Shown: piece after piece, positions 1-4,756 of the stretch | Numbering within the stretch: position 1 is the first letter of the stretch | Layout of the letters: every line of letters starts with the position of its first letter | DNA from: JBBSTY01 sp038235385 | GTDB lineage: Bacteria > Actinomycetota > Acidimicrobiia > Acidimicrobiales > Acidimicrobilacustridaceae | NCBI GenBank assembly: GCA_038235385.1 | Contig: JBBSTY010000189.1 | Span: 1-5,279, forward strand | Length of the DNA: 5,279 nt | Direction: 5' to 3' | Translations under genes and position numbers: made by a program | The notes under the pieces: generated by a model | The model's input: only the letters and a program-made list of their open reading frames with translations | The model's database searches: none | Told to the model about the DNA's origin: nothing

Positions 1-123
1 CATGGTAGTCAGACCTGCCCGCGCGGTCGACACCCGCCCGCGCCTCCACGGTGGTCGGGAGATGGCGGCGGCGACCGCACGCGGCGTCCAAATCCTGGCC
101 CGCCCGGGCCCGCTCGCCGCCGG

Positions 124-129
124 TACCCT
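124..129 (+). promoter_or_regulatory. Candidate -10 hexamer (TACCCT) of the hydrolase gene
   Basis: TACCCT fits the actinobacterial TANNNT -10 pattern and ends 9 nt before ATG 139, so transcription would start at or close to that ATG. No convincing -35 and no Shine-Dalgarno are visible. If this is the promoter, the GTG at 130 lies upstream of the RNA start and ATG 139 is the true start. The rest of 4-129 is GC-rich and shows no gene or clear site. Confidence 0.3.
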
Positions 130-1140
130 GTGCCCACGATGACCCCACGGCCGATCGACCACGCGCTCGCCGCGGCACGCGCTCGCCACGATGGCAGGCC
201 GCTCGGTGCCGAGCGCACCGACGGCGCCGAGACCACCGATCGGGATGGATCGCACGACCGGGTGCGCCCCAGCGGCGCCGGCGCACCCGACCGCCGACCT
301 CGCTCGCCGCGGGGGGTCCCCGAGGGCCGCCACATCGAGCTGCCGGGGCGTGGCACCACGTTCGTCCGCGAGGCGGCTGGTCCGCCCGGGGCGCCGACGC
401 TGGTCCTGCTCCACGGCTGGACCGCCACCGGGGGGCTCAACTGGTGCGCGAGCTACGGGCCGCTGGCCGAGCACTTCCGGGTGATCAGCATCGACCACCG
501 CGGTCACGGCCGCGGCATCCGGAGCCGGCATCGGTTCCGGCTCGAGGACTGCGCCGACGACGTCGTGGCGCTCGCCGACGTCGTGGGTCTCGACACCTTC
601 ATCCCGGTCGGCTACTCGATGGGCGGTCCCATCGCGCAACTGGTGTGGCGCCGCCACCCCGAACGCGTCGACGGCCTCGTGCTCTCGTCCACCAGTCGGA
701 ACTTCCGTGGCCGTCCCGTCGAACGGGCGTTGTTCCCGCTGTTGCAGGGGCTGTCCGCCGCCGCCCGCATCACGCCGGCGTCGTGGCACACGGCGATGGG
801 TCGGCGGATGATCGGCCGGCGCATGGACGACGACGAGTTCGGACGGTGGGCCCGCTCGGAGATGGCGGGCAACCAGCCCCGCATGATCCTCGAGGCGGGT
901 CAGGCGATCGGATCGTTCAGCTCCCACGACTGGATCGGCGACGTCGACGTCCCCACGGCGGTGGTCGTCACCACGCAGGACTCGGTGGTGCCGCCTCGGC
1001 GCCAGCACAAGCTGGCCGATGCCATCGACGGGGCCACCGTGCATCCCGTCGCCGCCGACCACGGCGCAGCCGTGGTGAGCGCCGCGGGCTACGTGCCGCA
1101 CCTGGTGGGCGCCGCCCGGTCCGTGGCCCGCCGCCGCTGA
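130..1140 (+). CDS. Alpha/beta-hydrolase fold protein with long charged N-terminal extension
   Basis: Probable cytoplasmic serine hydrolase (esterase, lipase or epoxide-hydrolase-like class); the substrate cannot be told from sequence. Numbered from the GTG at 130 (336 residues), it shows the oxyanion-hole segment HGWTATGG (95-102), DHRGHGRG (122-129), the nucleophile elbow GYSMGG (161-166, Ser163), an acid in TTQDSVVP (Asp284) and a C-terminal histidine in AADHGAA (His311). The triad is therefore complete, and a cap region spans about 190-265. The first 65 or so residues are rich in Arg, Asp, Gly, Ala and Pro, lack hydrophobic segments and look disordered; family homology seems to begin near residue 66. 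The start is uncertain. GTG at 130 is the longest choice, ATG at 139 fits a leaderless start after TACCCT, and GTG at 262 would remove most of the extension. No Shine-Dalgarno is visible. It is separated by 198 bp from the lipoprotein genes, so it is probably its own transcript. Confidence 0.88.
   Translation: MPTMTPRPIDHALAAARARHDGRPLGAERTDGAETTDRDGSHDRVRPSGAGAPDRRPRSPRGVPEGRHIELPGRGTTFVREAAGPPGAPTLVLLHGWTATGGLNWCASYGPLAEHFRVISIDHRGHGRGIRSRHRFRLEDCADDVVALADVVGLDTFIPVGYSMGGPIAQLVWRRHPERVDGLVLSSTSRNFRGRPVERALFPLLQGLSAAARITPASWHTAMGRRMIGRRMDDDEFGRWARSEMAGNQPRMILEAGQAIGSFSSHDWIGDVDVPTAVVVTTQDSVVPPRRQHKLADAIDGATVHPVAADHGAAVVSAAGYVPHLVGAARSVARRR
259..289 (+). repeat. 10-bp perfect inverted repeat inside the hydrolase 5' coding region
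   Basis: CGGGTGCGCC (259-268) and GGCGCACCCG (280-289) are perfectly complementary across an 11-nt loop, giving a very stable potential RNA hairpin over codons 44-54. It falls in the low-complexity N-terminal extension and covers the alternative GTG start at 262. It could simply reflect GC-rich composition; no function is claimed. Confidence 0.4.
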
Positions 1141-1201
1141 CCGGCTGCCCCCGATCCACCCGGCGCTCATCGGACCCACCGGTACCCGTCGAAGATTTCC
1201 C

Positions 1202-1231
1202 TTGCACTCGACTCGACGGCTCTGACAGCAT
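1202..1231 (+). promoter_or_regulatory. Weak candidate promoter for the lipoprotein pair
   Basis: TTGCAC (1202-1207) and CAGCAT (1226-1231) are 18 bp apart and are the best -35/-10 pair seen in the 198-bp gap 1141-1338. Each matches only half of its consensus. A start near 1238 would give a leader of about 100 nt carrying the dyad at 1257-1271. The local drop in GC around 1194-1250 also suggests that control sequences lie here. Confidence 0.2.
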
Positions 1232-1256
1232 GCACCGAGAAGTTGCAGTCCAGAGT

Positions 1257-1271
1257 CGTGACTCCTTCACG
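1257..1271. promoter_or_regulatory. 15-bp dyad CGTGA-N5-TCACG upstream of the lipoprotein pair
   Basis: CGTGA (1257-1261) and TCACG (1267-1271) form a perfect inverted repeat with a 5-bp spacer, 67 bp before the first lipoprotein ATG. Its size suits a dimeric repressor operator, or a small hairpin in the leader RNA. It is the only neat dyad noticed in this gap. The regulator is unknown. Confidence 0.3.
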
Positions 1272-1326
1272 GTCGATCGTTCGGCCGTCTCTCCTCCGAC
1301 TCGCCAGCGTCCTACGCCAGCGAACC

Positions 1327-1334
1327 AAGGGGAG
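1327..1334 (+). promoter_or_regulatory. Ribosome binding site of the first lipoprotein gene
   Basis: AAGGGGAG ends 4 nt before ATG 1339. This site, together with the signal peptide beginning exactly there, fixes the start at 1339 rather than at a TTG in the same frame at 1243, which would place about 32 residues ahead of the signal peptide. Confidence 0.7.
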
Positions 1335-1338
1335 ATCC

Positions 1339-1806
1339 ATGAATCGTCGATCGATCAGCCGCGTCGTCATCGCGCTCGTGAGCGTCGTGCTCATCGCGTC
1401 GGGCTGCACGGTGCACCGCAACGGCCACTACCAGGTCGATGCCGTGCCCGGGCCCGGCTACCACTTCCACGTGTACCGGAACCCCACGATGATGATCTGG
1501 TTCGCCCACTCCACGCTCTGCTCCTGGGATCCGGGCTGCACGTTGCAGACCGTGCGCTCCCAACTCGACGCGAACGGCATCTTCAACACGGTCAGCGGTC
1601 TGGACTTCTTCTTCGACGACGACGTCGACGACTTCAACGACGCGCTGCGCTCGACGCCGCACCCCTGGCCGCTCTCGGTCAACCTGCCCGACCAGTACGG
1701 CTGCCTCGGCGGCTACAAGAACCTCTTCATCCCCCACGGCGACGGCGACTGGTACGGCGATCCGCCCGATCGTCCCTGGTGCCAGCTCGGGGAGCCCCTG
1801 CGATGA
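1339..1806 (+). CDS. Small Cys-rich lipoprotein of unknown function
   Basis: I do not recognise the family. The 155-residue product begins with a lipoprotein signal peptide: basic n-region (NRRSISR), hydrophobic core VVIALVSVVLIA and cleavage before Cys23 in IASGC (Ala at -3 is slightly atypical for a lipobox). The mature part, about 133 residues, is predicted to sit outside the membrane anchored by lipid. It has four further cysteines (61, 67, 122, 148), enough for two disulfides. It also has many aromatic residues, an acidic stretch FFFDDDVDDF (90-99), and a second acidic-aromatic loop HGDGDWYGD (133-141). These Asp clusters could bind a metal such as calcium, but no canonical EF-hand is present. 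Its stop TGA overlaps the next gene's ATG in ATGA, implying translational coupling. A real gene is well supported by the RBS, signal peptide and coupling. Confidence 0.85.
   Translation: MNRRSISRVVIALVSVVLIASGCTVHRNGHYQVDAVPGPGYHFHVYRNPTMMIWFAHSTLCSWDPGCTLQTVRSQLDANGIFNTVSGLDFFFDDDVDDFNDALRSTPHPWPLSVNLPDQYGCLGGYKNLFIPHGDGDWYGDPPDRPWCQLGEPLR
1789..1794 (+). promoter_or_regulatory. Ribosome binding site for the second lipoprotein gene
   Basis: GGGGAG lies within the last codons of the first lipoprotein gene, 8 nt before ATG 1803. A second purine-rich site, GAGGA (1805-1809), lies 8 nt before the in-frame ATG 1818. Both starts are therefore served by plausible sites. Confidence 0.55.
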
Positions 1807-2267
1807 GGACCACCACCATGCGATCTCGAGTCATCACCGGATCGGCACTCGCCGTGACCGGGCTGCTGGCCGCCGTCGGGTGCACCGCCTCGGGACCGGC
1901 GCCCGACGAGTCCGCCGCCTCGATCCCGACGCCGGGCTCACAGCTCGGGCCGGCATCGGCCACGGCCGCATTCTGCGTCCGCTTCCCGCAGCGCGAGGCG
2001 GGGGCCCTCTTCGATGCGCCCGATGATCCCGCCGTGGCGGGCGATCCCCAGATCGGCGACGAGCTGCTCGAGCTCGGCGCCGGCGGGCTCGCCGAGTCCG
2101 CACCGCCGGAGATCCATGATGCGGTCGACACCTACGTCGCGGCGCTGCGGGGCTACACACCCGGCACCGACCCGCGGAACGACGCGGCGGTGAGCTCGGC
2201 CATCGCCGAGATCGACCTCTGGCTGCGCGACCACTGCGCACCCACGCCCGGTACGACACCGCCGTGA
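1803..2267 (+). CDS. Small lipoprotein of unknown function, coupled to the upstream lipoprotein
   Basis: Unrecognised 154-residue protein. It has a lipoprotein signal peptide (RSRVITGSALAVTGLLAA) with a likely lipidated Cys27 in AVGC. A Ser/Pro/Ala/Gly linker (about 28-52) leads to a compact, mostly helical, acidic domain (about 53-146). That domain is bracketed by two cysteines, Cys58 in AAFCVRF and Cys145 in LRDHC, which probably form one disulfide; APPEIHDAVDTYVAAL-type helices lie between them. This looks like the small extracytoplasmic helical domains often seen as uncharacterised actinobacterial lipoproteins. The start at ATG 1803 overlaps the previous stop (ATGA). ATG 1818 is the alternative and would give a more usual 21-residue signal peptide. 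A joint role with the upstream lipoprotein in the envelope is inferred only from the overlap. Confidence 0.8.
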   Translation: MRTTTMRSRVITGSALAVTGLLAAVGCTASGPAPDESAASIPTPGSQLGPASATAAFCVRFPQREAGALFDAPDDPAVAGDPQIGDELLELGAGGLAESAPPEIHDAVDTYVAALRGYTPGTDPRNDAAVSSAIAEIDLWLRDHCAPTPGTTPP

Positions 2268-2275
2268 TCGCACCT

Positions 2276-2302
2276 CCCGGCCGGGTCACGCACCCGGTCG
2301 GG
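2276..2302 (+). terminator. GC-rich hairpin in the convergent gap
   Basis: Arms 2276-2286 (CCCGGCCGGGT) and 2292-2302 (ACCCGGTCGGG) pair over 11 positions with a 5-nt loop, starting 8 nt after the lipoprotein stop. The single imperfection is a G-U wobble in the plus-strand RNA but an A-C mismatch in the minus-strand RNA, so it is stronger for plus-strand transcripts. No T-tract follows, as is common for actinobacterial terminators. It may also help block read-through from ppx, which ends at 2326. Confidence 0.65.
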
Positions 2303-2325
2303 GCCCTCCGGGGCTCCGTCGGCCC

Positions 2326-3942
2326 TCAGCCGACCGACGAGGTCGTCGCCTCGGCCACCGTCACCGGCGCGCCGAGGACGGACTCGAGCAGGGACTTGCG
2401 ATCGGCGGCGGTGTAGAGCTCGAGCGAGAGGTCGGCGTCGGGGTCGTGGGGCACCACGGTGAACGTGAATCCCTTGGGTGCGTCCACCTTGCCCGAGAAC
2501 CCGACCCTCAGCTCGTCCACGAGGCTGTTGTGCGTGCGATCGAGACCGATGGCGATGCGCAAGATCCCGGCACAGGCGCGCACCACCTCCTGATCGGGCG
2601 AACGGAGCGCCTTGAACTCGGGGTGGGAGTCCTTGGGTGCGCTCTTGCGGTGGTACCGGGCGATGAGGGCGATGAGCTCGATCTCGTGGTCGGTGAACCC
2701 GGTGAGGTGGTCGCTGTTGCGGATCACGTAGTAGCTGTGCTTGTGGTGCTTGTCGTGCGACACGAACTGGCCCACGTTGGCCAGCAACGCCGCGGCCTCG
2801 AGCAGATCCCGGGCGTGGTCGCCCATCGGGTGGAACGGTTCGAGGTCATCGAAGAGCTGCAGGGCGAGGCGAGCGGCCTGCTTGGAGTGCGCCGGGTCGC
2901 CGTCCATGATCTCGACGAGGTGCATCACGTTGCGCCGACGCAGATCGCCGAGCTGGTGCAGCGCGTCGGCCGCCTCGCGATCGCGGGCATCGAGCAGCAC
3001 GCCTTCGCGCAGGGCGTAGTCCGAGATCACCAGCGATGCGATGTCGAGCTCCACCATGGTCTGTTCGAGCACCAGCGCGCCGCCGAGGAGGATGTCGGCC
3101 CGTTTGGCGTCCATGCCCGCCAGGCCGAGGCGCTCCTCCAGGGTGGGTGCGGCGATGAGCGACTTCACCACCGCCTTGACCTCCTTGCGGGTGATCTCGA
3201 AGCCGTTCCACACCCGAGGGGCGGGCCCGGCCGGCTCCCGCGACGCCTGGACCATCGCCGCAACGGTGGCGATGGTGCCCGACGAGCCCACCACGACGTC
3301 GAACCCGACCCGGGCGACCTCGCGCCGGGTGTGGGCCAGCGCGGCGCGCACGTGGCGCCGACACGAGTCCACCGCGGCCGGGTGGAGCGACGCGTTGCGG
3401 AAGAAGCGCCGGGTCATGCGGATGGCGCCGAGCTTGAGGCTGCGCGAGGTCACCACCTCGCCGCGGAGGCCCACCAGGATCTCGGTGCTGCCCCCGCCGA
3501 TGTCGATCATCAACGCCCGCTTCTCGAACACCGGCACCGCCTGGAGCACGCCCAGGTGGATGAGGCGAGCCTCCTCGGCGCCGGACACGACCTCGACGTC
3601 GACCCGCGCCTCGTCGGCGGCCCGTCGGAGGAACTCCTCCGCGTTGTCGGCCTCGCGCACCGCGCTGGTGGCGACGGCGTACATGCGGGCGTCGTGCACC
3701 TCCCCGATCTTGCGGAACCGGGCGAGCGCGGCGATGCCGCGATCGATGGCATCCGGTTCGAGCAGCTTCATGTCGTCGCCGCCCGAGCCCAGGCGCACCA
3801 TCTCCTTCTCCCGTTCGATCACCTCGAACTGGTGGCCGTCGCCGAGGACGCGGGCCACCACGAGGTGGAAGGAGTTGGTGCCGATGTCGAGCGCCGCCAG
3901 CACGCGTGCGTCTGCGGCGTCGGTTCCGTTGAGGCCGGGCAC
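2326..3942 (-). CDS. ppx: Ppx/GppA family exopolyphosphatase / pppGpp phosphohydrolase
   Basis: Cytoplasmic phosphatase that releases terminal phosphate from inorganic polyphosphate and/or converts pppGpp to ppGpp; sequence alone does not separate the two. The N-terminal actin-like fold (about 14-320) has the phosphate-binding loop DIGTNSFHLVVA (19-30), SGAEEARLIHLG (120-131, with the Glu pair expected at the active site), DIGGGSTE (147-154), GSSGTIAT (219-226) and ISDYALREGVLL (306-317). The C-terminal part (about 330-538) carries an HD-like helical domain with HDKHHKHSYYVI (396-407) and RYHRKS (429-434). At 538 residues it is the long, two-part form like E. coli PPX (about 513), not the short actinobacterial PPX1. 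It starts with GTG with no Shine-Dalgarno; TAGGCT lies 6 nt upstream, suggesting a leaderless message. It follows iclR on the same strand after 124 bp of repeat-rich DNA and probably has its own promoter. Confidence 0.93.
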   Translation of the reverse strand: MPGLNGTDAADARVLAALDIGTNSFHLVVARVLGDGHQFEVIEREKEMVRLGSGGDDMKLLEPDAIDRGIAALARFRKIGEVHDARMYAVATSAVREADNAEEFLRRAADEARVDVEVVSGAEEARLIHLGVLQAVPVFEKRALMIDIGGGSTEILVGLRGEVVTSRSLKLGAIRMTRRFFRNASLHPAAVDSCRRHVRAALAHTRREVARVGFDVVVGSSGTIATVAAMVQASREPAGPAPRVWNGFEITRKEVKAVVKSLIAAPTLEERLGLAGMDAKRADILLGGALVLEQTMVELDIASLVISDYALREGVLLDARDREAADALHQLGDLRRRNVMHLVEIMDGDPAHSKQAARLALQLFDDLEPFHPMGDHARDLLEAAALLANVGQFVSHDKHHKHSYYVIRNSDHLTGFTDHEIELIALIARYHRKSAPKDSHPEFKALRSPDQEVVRACAGILRIAIGLDRTHNSLVDELRVGFSGKVDAPKGFTFTVVPHDPDADLSLELYTAADRKSLLESVLGAPVTVAEATTSSVG

Positions 3943-3948
3943 GCGCCG

Positions 3949-3954
3949 AGCCTA
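3949..3954 (-). promoter_or_regulatory. Candidate -10 hexamer (TAGGCT) of ppx, leaderless arrangement
   Basis: On the minus strand TAGGCT is followed by six bases and then the GTG start at 3942, the spacing expected when transcription begins on the start codon. There is no Shine-Dalgarno and no recognisable -35 hexamer 16-18 bp upstream. Confidence 0.45.
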
Positions 3955-3975
3955 CCGATGCCCGTGGCCGACCGC

Positions 3976-4018
3976 GGCACCCCGACCGGCACCCCGACCG
4001 GCACCCCGACCGGCACCC
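3976..4018. repeat. 12-bp tandem repeat, 3.6 copies, between iclR and ppx
   Basis: GGCACCCCGACC occurs three times without a mismatch (3976-3987, 3988-3999, 4000-4011) and continues for 7 more bases to 4018. It sits in the gap between the iclR stop and the ppx start, 22 bp upstream of the candidate ppx -10. Perfect copies suggest recent slippage and probable length variation between strains. Confidence 0.9.
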
Positions 4019-4036
4019 GGCCGGGCCGGGCGGATC

Positions 4037-4078
4037 GGTCAGCGCACGCCCGTCCGCGCAGGCTGGTCAGCGCAGGCC
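4037..4078. repeat. Degenerate 14-bp tandem repeat spanning the iclR stop codon
   Basis: Three consecutive 14-bp units, 4037-4050, 4051-4064 and 4065-4078. The outer units are GGTCAGCGCACGCC and GGTCAGCGCAGGCC (13 of 14 identical); the middle one matches the last at 11 of 14. The third unit contains the iclR stop (4067-4069) and last codons, so the array looks like partial duplication of the gene's 3' end. Confidence 0.65.
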
Positions 4079-4726
4079 GGCGGCGCGCTCGATGCGGCGG
4101 GCGGCGGCCATGACGTCGGCGGCGTAGCGGACGCCGGGCGTGCGCGACGTGCGCTCCATCGGGCCCGACACGCTGACCGCGGCGAGCACCCGGCCGGCGC
4201 CGTCGCACACCGGCGCGCTGACCGACGCCACGCCGGCCTCGCGCTCGCCGACGCTCTGCACCCACGCCGGTAGCTCGTCGCCGTCGGCCAGCGACAGCAG
4301 CTTGCCGGCCGAGCCCTTGGTGATCGGCAACGAGGCACCCATGGGAACGATGGTCCGCAACCCGTGGGGCGATTCGAGCGCAGCGATGCACACCCGCTGG
4401 TCGCCGTCGCGCACGTAGAGCTGCACGCTCTCCTCGGTGGCGTCGCGCAACGCCTCGAGCGCCCCCGTCGCCGCAGTGGCGAGGGGGATGGCCTGCGCCG
4501 CGGCGCGGCCGAGCGCCACGAGTCGCACCCCCAACGCGAACCGGCCGTCGTCGTCGCGCCGCACCAGTCCGTGGGTCTCGAGGGCCACCGCCAAGCGATG
4601 GGCGGTGGCTCGCGACAGCCCGGTCGCCTCGACCAGTTCGGCCAACGAGCGAGGCCGGACCTCGATCGCCACGAGGACCGAGACCGACTTGTCGAGCACG
4701 CCGACACCGCTTACCGTAGGTTCCAC
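4067..4726 (-). CDS. ndgR: IclR-family regulator of leucine biosynthesis (NdgR/LtbR type)
   Basis: DNA-binding repressor expected to control leuCD and itself. The 219-residue protein has an N-terminal winged helix-turn-helix (about 7-65; LSRATAHRLAVALETHGLV at 37-55) after the subfamily-typical SGVGVLDKSV. An IclR effector domain follows (about 80-215) with GSAGKLL (138-144), GEREAGVASVSAPV (160-173) and AAVSVSGPMERT (182-193). These segments closely resemble Streptomyces NdgR as I remember it. Between GKLL and GEREAGV it seems about 20 residues shorter than that protein (around 145-159), which accounts for its length below the usual 235-260. The GTG at 4726 is chosen because the conserved SGVGVLDK begins at residue 6 and TAGTCT lies exactly 6 nt upstream; no Shine-Dalgarno is present. 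Divergence from leuC over 109 bp matches the known ltbR/ndgR-leuCD arrangement. The symbol rests on that homology and context. Confidence 0.92.
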   Translation of the reverse strand: MEPTVSGVGVLDKSVSVLVAIEVRPRSLAELVEATGLSRATAHRLAVALETHGLVRRDDDGRFALGVRLVALGRAAAQAIPLATAATGALEALRDATEESVQLYVRDGDQRVCIAALESPHGLRTIVPMGASLPITKGSAGKLLSLADGDELPAWVQSVGEREAGVASVSAPVCDGAGRVLAAVSVSGPMERTSRTPGVRYAADVMAAARRIERAAGLR

Positions 4727-4730
4727 CTAC
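4716..4730. promoter_or_regulatory. Dyad GTAGGT-N3-ACCTAC over the iclR start codon
   Basis: Perfect 6-bp arms (4716-4721 and 4725-4730) flank TCC and cover the iclR GTG (4724-4726). If the message is leaderless, a protein bound here would block the transcription start, fitting autoregulation. It may equally be chance. Confidence 0.35.
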
Positions 4731-4732
4731 CA

Positions 4733-4738
4733 AGACTA
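4733..4738 (-). promoter_or_regulatory. Candidate -10 hexamer (TAGTCT) of iclR, leaderless arrangement
   Basis: Reading the minus strand, TAGTCT is followed by six bases and then GTG 4726. This is the same spacing as at ppx. The 17-bp stretch just upstream (4739-4755), where a promoter spacer would lie, is almost wholly covered by the dyad at 4742-4756. No good -35 is visible. Confidence 0.5.
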
Positions 4739-4742
4739 CCGT
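4737..4742 (+). promoter_or_regulatory. Candidate -10 hexamer (TACCGT) of leuC
   Basis: TACCGT matches TANNNT and overlaps the minus-strand iclR -10 by two bases, so the two promoters would compete. The same hexamer also occurs at 4712-4717 and is an alternative. Neither has a clear -35. A start near 4749 would give a leader of about 87 nt. Confidence 0.3.
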
Positions 4743-4756
4743 CTCAGCAAATGAGA
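4742..4756. promoter_or_regulatory. Dyad TCTCA-N5-TGAGA, likely operator of the IclR regulator
   Basis: Perfect 5-bp arms (4742-4746, 4752-4756) around GCAAA lie in the most AT-rich part of the divergent region. The dyad abuts the candidate leuC -10 and occupies the candidate iclR promoter spacer, so one bound regulator could shut both promoters. IclR proteins commonly bind short palindromes of this size; identity with the published NdgR/LtbR motif was not checked. Confidence 0.45.

Noticed and set aside
1..3. CAT at the window edge, which could be the ATG of a divergent minus-strand gene.
   Set aside because: Only three bases are present, with no good Shine-Dalgarno on the minus strand just beyond, so nothing can be supported.
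1151..1173. CCGAT-N13-ATCGG hairpin after the hydrolase stop, as a terminator.
   Set aside because: A 5-bp stem with a 13-nt loop is weak and expected by chance at this composition.
1615..1650. EF-hand calcium loop in the first lipoprotein's Asp cluster.
   Set aside because: Acidic residues fall at several loop positions, but the glycine at position 6 and the glutamate at position 12 are missing.
51..2267. A very long plus-strand open frame (about 738 codons) through the hydrolase and first lipoprotein, ending in the second lipoprotein.
   Set aside because: Upstream of 1803 it is Arg/Ala/Pro-rich low-complexity translation of alternate frames of well-supported genes. Stops are rare in GC-rich DNA, and the RBS and signal peptide place the real start at 1803.
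4016..4025. CCCGGCCGGG palindrome between the two tandem arrays as a terminator for iclR.
   Set aside because: It is a loopless GC palindrome with no extension or T-tract; a similar palindrome elsewhere is part of a much larger stem.
2446..4113. A 555-codon plus-strand frame antisense to ppx.
   Set aside because: It mirrors the ppx codons, is rich in His, Val, Glu and Gly with no recognisable domain, and opposes a gene with every Ppx/GppA motif intact.
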